The notes under the pieces are model-generated. The model did not search any database. It was not told the DNA's origin and worked only from the letters and a program-made list of their open reading frames with translations. A program made the position numbers and the translations under genes. A stretch of 64,000 bases of DNA from VBDM01 sp049802235 (GTDB lineage: Bacteria > Pseudomonadota > Gammaproteobacteria > Burkholderiales > SG8-39): assembly GCA_049802235.1 (NCBI GenBank), contig JBARMB010000064.1, forward strand, positions 1 through 64,000, given 5' to 3'. Position 1 is the stretch's first letter. Each line of letters starts with the position of its first letter. Positions 23,611 through 33,020 of the stretch are shown here, piece by piece.

Positions 23611-25929
23611 ATGCCGAATCAGGAACCGACCGCATCGACTCCCGGTTGGATCGTCAGCCGGGTTTTGACGCCGCTTTACAACGGGTGGAACTGGCTGCGC
23701 GAATGGCTGTTGGCCCTCAAGCCCTGCCGCTTCTCTTTGCTCATGGTGATTGCCGGACTCGTATTCCTGATCGTCGCACCGCAGGGTCAGGACGTGCTGC
23801 GGGCGCTGGCCGAGCAGCAGAGCGGAAATCGCGACGCCTGGCAGCGGTTCTTTTTCTTCGCCGGCGCGCTCGCCTGGTCGCTGTATGCCTGGCACTGGGC
23901 GCGCGTCATGCTGTCTCTCAGTTTCCCCGGCGTGCCGGAGAACGATCGGCGTCTGCAAGGCTTCCGCGTCTGGGTGCCGCGCCTGATTGGTTTCGCGGCG
24001 ACGTTCGGCGTGGCTGTGGCCCTGAACCTGGCCTCGCGCGGCTACGCGGACGGCGAGCAGCCCGAGGTGCAACGCTTGCTGCGCGAATACGCCTTCTGGT
24101 GTTTGCTTGGCTCCGTGGCGTTCCTGATCGCCGCGGCCTTGCGGCGGCCCCTGTTCCGTGCCGCGCATCGGAAGTTGAAGGGACTGACGGCCTTGCAGGG
24201 GCGGTTTGCGGCGCCGGCGGTGAACATGCTGGCCGTACGCAGCAGCGCCGAGGAAGTTTTCGGCAGTCTCGACTTCGCGGACCTGACGCCGCTTACACGC
24301 TGGCTTCTCTACGGCGCTCTTGCGGCGGCGGTGCTGCTCTTTGCCATTTTTGTATTTGCGGCGCAGGCAAGCGCCCCAGTGGTCGGCTCGGCCGCCATCC
24401 TGCTGTTCGCGGCGACCGGGTGGATCGCGGTCGGCAGCGCGCTCGACTTCATCGGCATGCGCCTGCGCTTTCCGGTGTTTCTTGCGCTGCTCGTGCTCGC
24501 AGTCGTGTTCAGCCGGTGGAACGACAACCACGCGGTGCGCACGCTCCCGGATCCGCAACTTGCGGCGGGACAGCGCGAGGATTTGCGCGGCGCGCTGCGC
24601 TCGTGGATGAGCCACCAGCGGGACCGGCCGGCGGGCGACAAGGGCCAATATCCGATGTATCTGGTGAACGCCGAAGGCGGCGGCATTCGTGCCGCCTACT
24701 GGACCGTGACGGTGCTGGGCGAAATCCAGAAACGCAATCCGTGCTTCGCCGACCGCCTGTTCTCGCTCTCCGGCGTTTCCGGCGGCAGTCTCGGGGCGAG
24801 CGTGTTCGTCGCCTTGCTCGTCGAACAGCGGGCCGCAGACGGCGCATTGAGTTGCGGCGCGGGCGCCGCTTCACCCGGCCGCCTCGATGTCAAAAGCAAG
24901 GCGCAGGAAATTCTCAGCGAGGATTTCCTGTCGCCGGTGGTGGCGGCCATGCTTTACCCCGACCTCACGCAACGTCTCCTCTTCTGGCCGGTCGAGCGCT
25001 TCGATCGCGCGCTCGCGCTCGAGCAAGCATGGGAACGCGCGTGGCGGCTGCACATGCCGGGCACGGACCGCTTCGCGCAGCCGATGGACCGGTTATGGGA
25101 CAACACTGCACACTGGACGCCCGCCCTGTTCCTCAACGCCACCTGGGTCGAGACCGGCAAGCGCCTGATCGCAAGCAACGTCCGGATCGCGGCGCCGGAC
25201 GCGAACGCGGCCGAGGATTTTGTCGACACCGAGGACGCCCAGCGGTTTTTCGCGCCGCGCAGCCTCGCGCTCAGCACCGCCGCGCATATGAGCGCGCGCT
25301 TCACGTATGTGAGTCCGGCCGGGACGCTGGTCAGGGACGGCAAGGTGCACGGCCGCGTCGTCGACGGCGGCTACTTCGAGAATTCGGGCGCCACGACGAC
25401 GCTCGAGATTCTTAAGACCCTTCCTTCCATGGAGAAGGAGGACAAACGCTGGGCGAAGGTGGAGCCGATCGTGATTCACATCAGCAACGAGCCCGTCGAT
25501 CCGTCAGCGGGGGCCGACACGCTGCAGGCGGCACCGGAGAATCGGAACATCGCGCCGCATGGCTGGCTGAACGAAGTCATGTCGCCGCTATGGACGCTGC
25601 TCAATACCCGCGGCGCGCGCGGCGTGTATGCACGCGAAACCGTGCATTGGCACGTCGACGACGCGCACTTTCTGCATTTCGGCCTGTGCCGGCGCTCGGC
25701 CAACGTTCCCTTGGGCTGGGTGCTGTCGCAAAGCACGCGCGCGCGGATGGAATCCCAGTTGCTCAAAGAGCCGTGCAGCACAGCGGGGACTCCATCCGAA
25801 GTCATCTTCGACAACCCCGGAAACCTGGAGAGGATCGACGCCCGCCTTTCCCAGCCGACCCCCACGCACAGCGCACAAAGGGATCGGATCAGAGTCGTCA
25901 TTTCCCGAAAATTCCACTCCGATCCCTGA
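23611..25929 (+). CDS. Membrane-anchored patatin-like phospholipase
   Basis: A 772-residue protein. Residues 40-310 hold about six or seven hydrophobic helices. The C-terminal half is a patatin domain: the oxyanion motif GGGIRA near 355, the nucleophile motif GVSGGS near 390, and the aspartate motif DGGYFENSGA near 590. The Ser-Asp dyad appears complete, so acyl-hydrolase activity on membrane lipids is likely. GGAGGGG precedes the ATG. Patatins can take part in lipid turnover or antiphage defence, and nothing in the neighbours decides between these. Confidence 0.85.
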   Translation: MPNQEPTASTPGWIVSRVLTPLYNGWNWLREWLLALKPCRFSLLMVIAGLVFLIVAPQGQDVLRALAEQQSGNRDAWQRFFFFAGALAWSLYAWHWARVMLSLSFPGVPENDRRLQGFRVWVPRLIGFAATFGVAVALNLASRGYADGEQPEVQRLLREYAFWCLLGSVAFLIAAALRRPLFRAAHRKLKGLTALQGRFAAPAVNMLAVRSSAEEVFGSLDFADLTPLTRWLLYGALAAAVLLFAIFVFAAQASAPVVGSAAILLFAATGWIAVGSALDFIGMRLRFPVFLALLVLAVVFSRWNDNHAVRTLPDPQLAAGQREDLRGALRSWMSHQRDRPAGDKGQYPMYLVNAEGGGIRAAYWTVTVLGEIQKRNPCFADRLFSLSGVSGGSLGASVFVALLVEQRAADGALSCGAGAASPGRLDVKSKAQEILSEDFLSPVVAAMLYPDLTQRLLFWPVERFDRALALEQAWERAWRLHMPGTDRFAQPMDRLWDNTAHWTPALFLNATWVETGKRLIASNVRIAAPDANAAEDFVDTEDAQRFFAPRSLALSTAAHMSARFTYVSPAGTLVRDGKVHGRVVDGGYFENSGATTTLEILKTLPSMEKEDKRWAKVEPIVIHISNEPVDPSAGADTLQAAPENRNIAPHGWLNEVMSPLWTLLNTRGARGVYARETVHWHVDDAHFLHFGLCRRSANVPLGWVLSQSTRARMESQLLKEPCSTAGTPSEVIFDNPGNLERIDARLSQPTPTHSAQRDRIRVVISRKFHSDP

Positions 25930-25992
25930 GGCCCGGGGCAGTGCGAGGCTGCCGACGACTGCCGACTCAAGCTTCGCCAGGCACTTCCGATT

Positions 25993-26011
25993 ACTGACAC
26001 AATGCGTCAGT
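25993..26011 (+). promoter_or_regulatory. Possible upstream activator site of the pilin promoter
   Basis: ACTGAC (25993-25998) and GTCAGT (26006-26011) form a 6-bp inverted repeat with a 7-bp spacer, about 110 bp upstream of the sigma54 promoter. This is where enhancer-binding proteins such as PilR usually bind. Assignment is by position and symmetry only. Confidence 0.3.
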
Positions 26012-26117
26012 TTCTGCCGATAAAAGTGACTTGTGCAACGCAGCATTTATCCATGGTTTCGACGCCGCTCGACATATTTGCTTACGGATAGCATAAATTT
26101 AATGGTATTCGGCTTGG

Positions 26118-26134
26118 TTGGCACGGCGCTTGCT
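26118..26134 (+). promoter_or_regulatory. Sigma54 (RpoN) promoter of the pilin gene
   Basis: TTGGCACGGCGCTTGCT matches the sigma54 consensus YTGGCACG-N4-TTGCW at every fixed position, with the -24 GG at 26120-26121 and the -12 GC at 26132-26133. Transcription would start near 26145, leaving about 24 nt before the pilin start. RpoN control of type IV pilins through PilS/PilR is well established in proteobacteria. Confidence 0.75.
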
Positions 26135-26168
26135 GGGATTGTCTCTGATTCTTCGGCCTTAACTGACG

Positions 26169-26660
26169 ATGGAACCGAAAACAATGCGCCTCATGCGGAA
26201 AACAAACAGCCAGGCGGGATTCACCCTCATCGAAGTCATGCTGGTAGTAATGATCATCGGTGTGCTGGCGGCCATTGTGTTGCCGAGTTTCCGGCTGGAC
26301 GCGGCCCGCGCAAAGGTATCGGAAGCGGTACTTGCGTTCGGCCCGTGCAAGGACGCAGTCTCGGAAGGTTATATCACCGGCGGCCCTTTGCCGACCGTGT
26401 GGGGCTGCGAATCCAGTGGTCGGGTGTCCCAGTACGTGGGTTCCGTAACAGTGGACCCTAATGGAGTAATCACAGTCGGACTGCAGGGATTCAACGACCT
26501 GCGGCTCGACACTTTCGATATCACGATGGTCCCGGAAGATAATACCGGCCGCGCGCTGACCCAAGACGACAGCGGCAACGGAGTCACAAGGTGGCGGTGC
26601 GGCTCGCCTCCCGGCACGACGTTGGATCCGAAATACCTCCCTGCCTCTTGCAGGGGGTGA
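26169..26660 (+). CDS. Type IV pilin-like protein (prepilin)
   Basis: A 163-residue prepilin. The leader ends at the PilD cleavage site in QAGFTLIEVMLVVMIIGVLA, with cleavage between G and F and the E5 residue of mature pilins. One hydrophobic helix follows, then a globular domain with four cysteines (FGPCKDAV, WGCES, RWRCGS, PASCRG) that could form two disulfides including the usual C-terminal D-loop. The sigma54 promoter upstream supports a major pilin role. No pil assembly genes are nearby, so it is an orphan pilin gene in this window. An ATG at 26184 is an alternative start. Confidence 0.85.
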   Translation: MEPKTMRLMRKTNSQAGFTLIEVMLVVMIIGVLAAIVLPSFRLDAARAKVSEAVLAFGPCKDAVSEGYITGGPLPTVWGCESSGRVSQYVGSVTVDPNGVITVGLQGFNDLRLDTFDITMVPEDNTGRALTQDDSGNGVTRWRCGSPPGTTLDPKYLPASCRG

Positions 26661-26767
26661 ACGGCAAAAGGGTCTGCCTGCGCATGATTCGGATGGTAGA
26701 CCAGCGAAGTCCCCCGGCGCGTCCGGGGGGCGCGATGAGAGATTCGATCCCTTGCCGCCGCGCCCGG

Positions 26768-27715
26768 TCACGCCTGGGCGGCTCCGATCGCCAATAACAC
26801 CGAATAGGCCAGGAGCAGCCGCGCCGCCTTCGGCGTCATCGGGACGAGTTGCTTGAACTGTTCCAGCGTCAGTACGGCACGAGCGGTTGCAACGGCATAA
26901 GGAAGCGTGATCCAGGGCAGCAGCACCCATGCGCTGAAGTCAAGCCGAAGCCAGTACCAGAGCGGTACGAGATACGAGAGCATCACGAGCGCAACGAACT
27001 CCCCGCGGCTCCATTCCTTGCCGAATCGCACTGCAATCGTGCGCTTGCCCTTTTCCGCGTCAAATTCCAGGTCGCGGATATCGTCGATGATCAGGATGCC
27101 GGTCGTGAGGGCCCCGATGGGCAAGCTCAGCGCCAGGGCGCTCAGAGGCAGTGCCTCAGGCACGGCGTGCCAGAAAATCGCCGGGCCATACAGCGGTGCG
27201 GCCTGCACGTAGTAGCTGCCGATGACCGACACGATACCGAAGAAAACAAAGAAAAGCGGATCGGCAACTCCCCGTGCGCCCAGCGGCATCGGGCCCGCTG
27301 AATAGATCCAGCTTGCGCCGATGCTCAGCAGCCCGATCGCCATGACGGGAATGCCCGCGATGTAAAGGAGGACGCCCCCGGCGAGCAGCGCCGCAAGATA
27401 ACAACCGGCAATCGCTGTCCCGAGGCCCGCGAGTGTCAGCGCGCCGTCGCGCAGCCCCTGAACCAGTTCCGGATGTTCGCGATCGTTGGGGTGTCGGGCC
27501 AAATTCTCGTAATTGTCCGTCAGCACTCCGCCAAGCTGGATGAGCCAACCGGCGAGAAAGGCCAGGAGCACCGGGATCGGGGCAAAGGTATGGTTGTGTA
27601 TCGCCAGGCCGACGGCCACGATCACCGGTGCCGCAGCCGTCGGCAACGTATGCCCGGGATAGAGCAGCATGTGCACCCACATCTCGCGCCGGGACAACGG
27701 TCGACTTTGAGCCAT
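26768..27715 (-). CDS. UbiA-family prenyltransferase, MenA-like
   Basis: A 315-residue membrane protein with about eight or nine helices. The two Asp-rich motifs of prenyltransferases are DNYENLARHPNDRE near 67 and DDIRDLEFDAEKGKR near 213. The pattern is closest to 1,4-dihydroxy-2-naphthoate polyprenyltransferase (MenA). It would attach a polyprenyl tail to an aromatic acceptor in the inner membrane. No men genes are adjacent, and betaproteobacteria mainly use ubiquinone, so another acceptor is possible. The gene converges with the pilin gene. Confidence 0.8.
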   Translation of the reverse strand: MAQSRPLSRREMWVHMLLYPGHTLPTAAAPVIVAVGLAIHNHTFAPIPVLLAFLAGWLIQLGGVLTDNYENLARHPNDREHPELVQGLRDGALTLAGLGTAIAGCYLAALLAGGVLLYIAGIPVMAIGLLSIGASWIYSAGPMPLGARGVADPLFFVFFGIVSVIGSYYVQAAPLYGPAIFWHAVPEALPLSALALSLPIGALTTGILIIDDIRDLEFDAEKGKRTIAVRFGKEWSRGEFVALVMLSYLVPLWYWLRLDFSAWVLLPWITLPYAVATARAVLTLEQFKQLVPMTPKAARLLLAYSVLLAIGAAQA

Positions 27716-27828
27716 ATCCCGGTATATTGGGCCGAAGTCCGAGTTCTTTGCAAAAACAATTTGACTCCGGCCTTTCAGATCGACCCTTCAGATTCTCTGA
27801 CGGGGGATCCGCAGGACGGCACCGCCAG

Positions 27829-28929
27829 TCAGTCAAATCTGTGCTGGAATCTGGCTTCAATTGTCCGGGACGACCCCGGGGTGCGCACCCGCACGGTGAT
27901 CAGGTAAGGCGTTTTTTCCATCATCCTGAAATAATTTCCATAGCTCGCCGCGCCGATCGCCATCGGCTCCAGCGTTTTCGACTCGCTTGTCATGCCGGCT
28001 TGCTCGACTTGAACGTCAACCTGCGCGCCGGCAATCGGGGCATTGCTCGCGTGATCCGACAGGGAAACGTTTACGTGGTAATAGCCGGCTTCCCTCGGAA
28101 CGCCACCGTGCATCGTTCTTTCGATCGATTCTGCCGGATAGGCGAGCAGGCTTTCCGCCGGCACGAACCCCAGATATATTTCCATCCCGTTTACGATCAT
28201 GTGATTGGGATCCGCCTTTGCCGGCCTCGCAGCGGCCACGTTCGCCGCGCTGCGCGCTCCCCGCGTGTCGCCCGCAGGCGCGGCAACCGGGTTGAACATG
28301 TAGGTGACCGCGTTTTTGATTTCAGCGTCAGTAAGATCGGCCAAGCCGCCACGAGAAGGCATGCCGCCGTGCCCCCTGATGGCGGAGCGAACCAGGTAAT
28401 CGATTCCCTGCTTCATGCGCGGCACCCAGGCATTCTTGTCGCCGATTTTGGGTGCGCCGCCGACGCCCTTCTGGTGGCACTTCGCGCACTGCGCCTTGAC
28501 GACCTGCTCGCCGCTGCGCTCCGCGGCCATGTCCTTCGCGCTGACGGGCTCCACCCAGCGGCCGCCCGATTTGTTGACCATGTAGGTGACGGCACGCCCG
28601 ATTTCGAGATCGGTGATCTGCGGATTGCCGCCATGCGCGGGCATCTGGCGGATACCCATGAGCGCATGTTGCGTCAGGCCGGTGAGGCCCTGCGACGCGC
28701 GCTTGCTCCATGCTTTCTTGTCGCCGAGTTTCGGGGCGCCCTGTGCGCCTGTCCCGTGGCAAGCGATGCAGACCGTTTCGACCACTTCCTTGCCGCTGCG
28801 CCCGCTGCCCTGGGCGTTCGCCGGTTGCGCCGTGATCGGCGCAGCGTAAGCAAGCAAGGCGACCAATATCAACCGGTCCCGTTTCCTGAGAAAGGATGAA
28901 CGTTCCTTGATGCGAAATTTGGCACTCAT
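27829..28929 (-). CDS. Di-haem cytochrome c5-like protein with C-terminal extension
   Basis: A 366-residue exported protein. Residues 1-45 form a basic leader and signal peptide. Two cytochrome c domains follow, with haem motifs CIACH near 58 and CAKCH near 150 and methionine ligands in IRQMPAHGG and HGGMPSRGG. Residues 245-366 form a beta-rich domain without haem motifs, beginning around NHMIVNGMEIYLGF. The start at 28929 has AAAGGAGAGA upstream; an earlier ATG would add 18 residues. Likely a periplasmic electron carrier whose extra domain may bind a partner. Confidence 0.85.
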   Translation of the reverse strand: MSAKFRIKERSSFLRKRDRLILVALLAYAAPITAQPANAQGSGRSGKEVVETVCIACHGTGAQGAPKLGDKKAWSKRASQGLTGLTQHALMGIRQMPAHGGNPQITDLEIGRAVTYMVNKSGGRWVEPVSAKDMAAERSGEQVVKAQCAKCHQKGVGGAPKIGDKNAWVPRMKQGIDYLVRSAIRGHGGMPSRGGLADLTDAEIKNAVTYMFNPVAAPAGDTRGARSAANVAAARPAKADPNHMIVNGMEIYLGFVPAESLLAYPAESIERTMHGGVPREAGYYHVNVSLSDHASNAPIAGAQVDVQVEQAGMTSESKTLEPMAIGAASYGNYFRMMEKTPYLITVRVRTPGSSRTIEARFQHRFD

Positions 28930-29258
28930 CGACTTCTCTCCTTTGCGATCCAGCCCCACGTTCCAAAACTGGCGCCGCATCATTATAACAAGACAACTTT
29001 CTTGTGCCGGCTGTTTTGACCTGGGTCAATGTTGAGGCGAGTAGGTCGTTCGAAAGAGAATATGTATTGCCCGAACGGCGCGAGCCGGAGGCGGCAAACG
29101 GCGGATTCGGACAGGTGCGAAACGATGTCGGGTAACGAAGCAAGGCATGCATCGGATCGATGGACTGCGTAAGATAGCCGGCCCGGCTGCCAAAAAAGAA
29201 AAATGCAGCGCCTCTGCGATATGATTCGAGGCGCTTAAATTAGAGGGAGTTCCCCGAA
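28930..29258. other. Divergent intergenic region
   Basis: About 330 bp between the minus-strand cytochrome gene and the plus-strand decarboxylase-like gene. It should hold both promoters. GAGGGAG lies upstream of the 29259 start. No hairpin, repeat or small gene is clear. Confidence 0.5.
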
Positions 29259-30233
29259 ATGAAAACGATCGCCATCGAAGAGCATTTCACGACAGCGATG
29301 TACAGGCAGAAGGTTTCTGCCAACGAATTCCGGAATTTCTATCTCGCTTCCCGAAGCGAGCAGCTCGGGCACGACATCATCAAGGAATCAGCGGACCTGG
29401 GTCAGAGCCGGCTCGCCTGGATGGATGCCGCGGGGGTCGACGTTCAGGTGCTTTCATTCGGCTCGCCCGGGCCGCAGGCGTTCGGCGCCGAGACCGCTAT
29501 CCCCATGGCGCGCGACGCCAACGACAGATTGTTCGAGGCGATGAAGGCGCACCCGGACCGGTTCGCCGGGTTCGCCGCGCTGCCCACGGCGGATCCCGAA
29601 GCCGCGGCGGAGGAGCTCGAGCGCGCCGTCACGAAACTGGGTTTCAAGGGCGCCATGATCCATGGCCACACGCAGGGAAGCTTCCTCGATGAAAAGAAGT
29701 ATTGGGTCATTTTCGAGCGCGCGCAGGCGCTCGACGTGCCGATCTACCTGCACCCCACCTTGCCGCATCCGGATGCGATCAAGGCTTACTTCCAGGGCTA
29801 CGAAGAATTGGCCCGCGCCGGCTGGGGTTTCCAGGTGGATACCAGCTGTCATTTCCTCAGGATCGTGTTTGCCGGCGTCTTCGACGCCTACCCGGACCTC
29901 AAGATCATCCTCGGGCATCTGGGCGAGGGGCTGCCGTTCGCCATGCATCGGTTGAACGATCACACTTGGCGGGCGGCCGCGCGCCGCGGCCTGCAAAAGA
30001 CACCGTTGCAATATCTCAAGGACAACCTGCTCGTCACCACCAGCGGCAACTGGTACGAGCCTGCGTTCCTGTGCACCCTGCTTGCGCTGGGGGCGGACAA
30101 CATTCTGTTCGCGATCGATTGGCCGTACGAGCCGAACACAACGGGCATGGAATTCCTGAAGAAACTCTCGATCAGCGACCTCGACCGGGAAAAAATCGCC
30201 CATCTCAACGCCGAGCGCATCCTGCGCATGTGA
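29259..30233 (+). CDS. Amidohydrolase-2 decarboxylase, gamma-resorcylate decarboxylase-like
   Basis: A 324-residue metal-dependent decarboxylase of the ACMSD/gamma-resorcylate group. The N-terminal metal motif is EEHF at residues 7-10, the further ligands are H in IYLHPTLPHP near 166 and D in AIDWPYE near 287, and GHLGEGLPF near 220 is also typical. Length agrees with gamma-resorcylate decarboxylases (about 325). It would remove a carboxyl group from a hydroxybenzoate-type substrate. The double-hairpin element and a CocE-type hydrolase follow downstream. Exact substrate not determined. Confidence 0.82.
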   Translation: MKTIAIEEHFTTAMYRQKVSANEFRNFYLASRSEQLGHDIIKESADLGQSRLAWMDAAGVDVQVLSFGSPGPQAFGAETAIPMARDANDRLFEAMKAHPDRFAGFAALPTADPEAAAEELERAVTKLGFKGAMIHGHTQGSFLDEKKYWVIFERAQALDVPIYLHPTLPHPDAIKAYFQGYEELARAGWGFQVDTSCHFLRIVFAGVFDAYPDLKIILGHLGEGLPFAMHRLNDHTWRAAARRGLQKTPLQYLKDNLLVTTSGNWYEPAFLCTLLALGADNILFAIDWPYEPNTTGMEFLKKLSISDLDREKIAHLNAERILRM

Positions 30234-30260
30234 CGCAGTTGTTATTCCTTAGAACCGGTT

Positions 30261-30333
30261 ACAAAATGAGGGGAAACATCCCCTCATGCTCCCCTGTATT
30301 GGAGACCGCTTCGGTCATTCTGAAACGGTCTCT
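30261..30333 (+). ncRNA. Double-hairpin intergenic RNA element, copy 2
   Basis: Hairpin 1 pairs TGAGGGG (30267-30273) with CCCCTCA (30280-30286), followed by CATGCTCCCCT as in copy 1. Hairpin 2 pairs GAGACCGCTTC (30302-30312) with GAAACGGTCTC (30322-30332) with one mismatch. Compared with copy 1, the base pairs below the CGTTTC core change on both sides (GGCC/GGCC to GACC/GGTC), which supports a conserved RNA fold. It lies 28 bp after one gene and about 36 bp before the next, both on the plus strand. Confidence 0.55.
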
Positions 30334-30368
30334 TACTCGTTTTCGATTTACCGGGAGAAATCGAAGCA

Positions 30369-32111
30369 ATGACCGCAACGAAAAGTGAAATCCGCGACGG
30401 CATGATGATCGAATGGGACGTGCCGATCACCATGGACGACGGCGTGGTGCTGCGCGCCGATGTGTTCCGCCCCCTGGCCGAGGGCCGCTGCCCGGCGATC
30501 ATGAGCTACGGCCCGTACGGCAAGGGGCTCGCGTTCCAGGACGGCTACAAGACCGCGTGGGAGATCATGTCGCGCGAGAACCCCGACGCAGTTTCGGGAA
30601 CGAGCAACACACATGCGAACTGGGAGGTGGTCGATCCCGAAAAATGGGTGCCGGACGGCTACGTGTGCGTGCGCGTCGATTCGCGCGGCGCCGGCCGCTC
30701 ACCCGGCTATCTCCAGCACAACAACTCGCGCGAGCAGCGCGACTTCCATGATTGCATCGAGTGGGCGGCGACGCAGCCCTGGTGCAGCGGCAAGGTGGGC
30801 CTGAACGGAATCTCCTATTACGCGGCCAACCAGTGGCGGGCCGCGGCGACGCAGCCGCCACACCTGGCGGCGATTTGCGTGTGGGAAGGCTGGCAGGACA
30901 ACTATCGCGACGCGAACCGCCACGGCGGCATTATCACCACTTTCCGCAAGAACTGGCAGGACATGCAGGTGAAGACGGTGCAGCACGGCGTCGGCGAGCG
31001 CGGCGCGAAAAGCCGCGTCACCGGCGAGCTCGCCTGCGGCCCCGAGACGCTCGGCGAGGCGGAGCTGGTGAAAAACCGCGAAGACATGTGGGCCGAGCTG
31101 CTCGCGCGCCCGCTCGACGGGCCGTATTACCGCGAGCGCACCGCGGATTTGTCGCAGGTCACGGTGCCGCTGCTCTCCGCCGCCAACTGGGGCGGGCAGG
31201 GCCTGCACACGCGCGGAAATTTCGAGGGCTTCACGGGGGCGGCGTCGAAAAGCAAATGGCTGGAAGCACACGGCGGCTCGCACTGGGCGCCGTTCTACAC
31301 CGATTACGGCGTGAAGCTGCAGAAGCGCTTCTTCGATCATTTCCTGAAGGGCATCGACAACGGCTGGGACAGGCAGCCTCGGGTGCTGTTGCAGGTGCGC
31401 CATCCGGGCGAGAAGTTCGTCCTGCGCCACGAGAACGAATGGCCGCTTGCGCGCACGCAGTGGACGCGCTTGCATCTCGATCCGCGCAACATGCGCCTCT
31501 CGCCCACGCCCGTCGCGGCCGAGCAATCGATCACCTACGACGCGATGGGCGACGGCGTCACCTTCTTCACGCCGCCGCTGGACGCGGAAACCGAGATCAC
31601 CGGGCCGTCGGCGCTCAAACTTTTTGTTTCCTCGTCGACCGCCGACGCCGATATTTTCGCCGTGCTGCGCGTGTTCGCGCCGGACGGCAGGGAAATCGTG
31701 TTCCAGGGCGCGCTCGATCCGCATACGCCGATCGGCCAGGGGTGGCTGCGCGCCTCGCAACGCAAGCTCGACCCGAAGCTCTCGTTGCCGTATCGGCCGT
31801 ATCACACGCACGCCGAGAAGCAGCCGCTCGTGCCGGGCCAGGCGGTCGAGCTCGACCTCGAGATCTGGCCGACCTGCATCGTCGTGCCGGCCGGCTACCG
31901 CATCGCGCTCACCCTCCGCGGCAAGGACTACGAGTACGGGGGCGAGGCGGCGACATTGTCGAACATGAAAAACCCGATGCGCGGCTGCGGGCCTTTCGTG
32001 CACGACGAACCGACCGACCGGCCGCCGGCGATATTCGGCGGCAAGGTCACGCTGCACGTCGGGCCGCGCCGGCAGGCGGGCGTGCTGCTGCCGGTCATTC
32101 CGGAGAATTAG
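30369..32111 (+). CDS. CocE/NonD-family hydrolase (X-Pro dipeptidyl-peptidase-like)
   Basis: A 580-residue serine hydrolase of the CocE/NonD family. The N-terminal alpha/beta-hydrolase part has DSRGAGRSPGY near 107 and the nucleophile motif GISYYAANQW near 145; a C-terminal jelly-roll domain (about 370-560) contains RPYHTHAEKQPLVPGQ. The family includes cocaine esterase, glutaryl-7-ACA acylases and X-Pro peptidases. It begins a four-gene plus-strand run with another hydrolase, a Bug receptor and an aldolase, which suggests uptake and breakdown of an ester or amide compound. Confidence 0.88.
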   Translation: MTATKSEIRDGMMIEWDVPITMDDGVVLRADVFRPLAEGRCPAIMSYGPYGKGLAFQDGYKTAWEIMSRENPDAVSGTSNTHANWEVVDPEKWVPDGYVCVRVDSRGAGRSPGYLQHNNSREQRDFHDCIEWAATQPWCSGKVGLNGISYYAANQWRAAATQPPHLAAICVWEGWQDNYRDANRHGGIITTFRKNWQDMQVKTVQHGVGERGAKSRVTGELACGPETLGEAELVKNREDMWAELLARPLDGPYYRERTADLSQVTVPLLSAANWGGQGLHTRGNFEGFTGAASKSKWLEAHGGSHWAPFYTDYGVKLQKRFFDHFLKGIDNGWDRQPRVLLQVRHPGEKFVLRHENEWPLARTQWTRLHLDPRNMRLSPTPVAAEQSITYDAMGDGVTFFTPPLDAETEITGPSALKLFVSSSTADADIFAVLRVFAPDGREIVFQGALDPHTPIGQGWLRASQRKLDPKLSLPYRPYHTHAEKQPLVPGQAVELDLEIWPTCIVVPAGYRIALTLRGKDYEYGGEAATLSNMKNPMRGCGPFVHDEPTDRPPAIFGGKVTLHVGPRRQAGVLLPVIPEN

Positions 32112-32128
32112 GCGAGTCGCTGTCTCCC

Positions 32129-32977
32129 ATGCGCACCGAACTGATTTCCGTCGCCACCGGCACGATTCCCCTGGACGGGCTCTACTACGAGCCCGAGGGC
32201 GGAGCGACGGCCGGAGCGGCGCTGCTGTTTCACGGCAACACGATGAACTTCTACACCGGAGCGCTGCGCTTCCTGCCGCCGGTGCTTACGCGCTTCGGCT
32301 TCGCCTGCCTCGCCTTCAACCGCCGCGGGCACGACATCCTCAGTACCCGCAACAGCCGCGTCGCGGAAGGCGGCGCGTATCAGTTCGCGCGCGAGGGGAT
32401 CGAGGACAACCGGCTCGCGGCACGCTGGATCGCGCAGCGCGGTTTCCCGGCGCCGGTCGTGATCGGCCATAGCAACGGCGGCATGCTCGCTGTGCGTCAC
32501 GTCGCGGACCATCCGCAGACTCCGGCGCTGGTTCTTTTGTCGGCGCATGGCGGTGGCAAGGAGGTCGTCCAGCGATCGAGCAAGGCCGGGCTCATGGCGC
32601 CGGATCGCGTCGAGGAATTCACGGCGCGGGCGCGCGAGCTGGTGAGGGCGGATCGCGGGCGCGAGCTCATGCTCATGCCCGGCTGGTGGTACGCCATCAG
32701 CGCGGAGAGCTGGCTCGATCGCCTGACGGAGACGCCCGACACCCTCGATCTTGCGTCGAAGGTGATGTGTCCGACGCTCTACATCCGCGGCGACCAGGAG
32801 CCGCGCGAGCAATATCCCGCCGAGGAATTCCGCAACCGGGCCGGCGGCCCCTGCACCGTGGAGATCGTTGCCGCCTGCGACCATTTCTACAATGGCCGCG
32901 AGCAGGCGATTCAGGAGCTCGTCTCGTCGTGGCTGGCGCAAACGCTGAATTTGCCCGGAGGCGATGCGCGCTCGTAA
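32129..32977 (+). CDS. Alpha/beta hydrolase
   Basis: A 282-residue alpha/beta-hydrolase. The nucleophile elbow is GHSNGGM near residue 112, the oxyanion segment LLFHGNTMNFY near 32, and the catalytic histidine is likely in AACDHFYNGRE near 253. It begins 18 bp after the CocE stop, so the two genes are probably co-transcribed. The ATG at 32129 gives MRTELISV. Substrate unknown. Confidence 0.85.
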   Translation: MRTELISVATGTIPLDGLYYEPEGGATAGAALLFHGNTMNFYTGALRFLPPVLTRFGFACLAFNRRGHDILSTRNSRVAEGGAYQFAREGIEDNRLAARWIAQRGFPAPVVIGHSNGGMLAVRHVADHPQTPALVLLSAHGGGKEVVQRSSKAGLMAPDRVEEFTARARELVRADRGRELMLMPGWWYAISAESWLDRLTETPDTLDLASKVMCPTLYIRGDQEPREQYPAEEFRNRAGGPCTVEIVAACDHFYNGREQAIQELVSSWLAQTLNLPGGDARS

Positions 32978-33020
32978 AATGAGCCGGCACATTGAGGCGA
33001 ATCAACCGGGGAGGAGAGAA

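Noticed and set aside
23460..25415. Plus-strand 651-residue frame overlapping the patatin gene
   Set aside because: It is an Arg-rich shadow frame. The other frame has patatin motifs and a good ribosome site.
30699..32057. Minus-strand 452-residue frame opposite the CocE gene
   Set aside because: Only low-complexity Arg/Val-rich sequence; the plus-strand CocE protein is complete.
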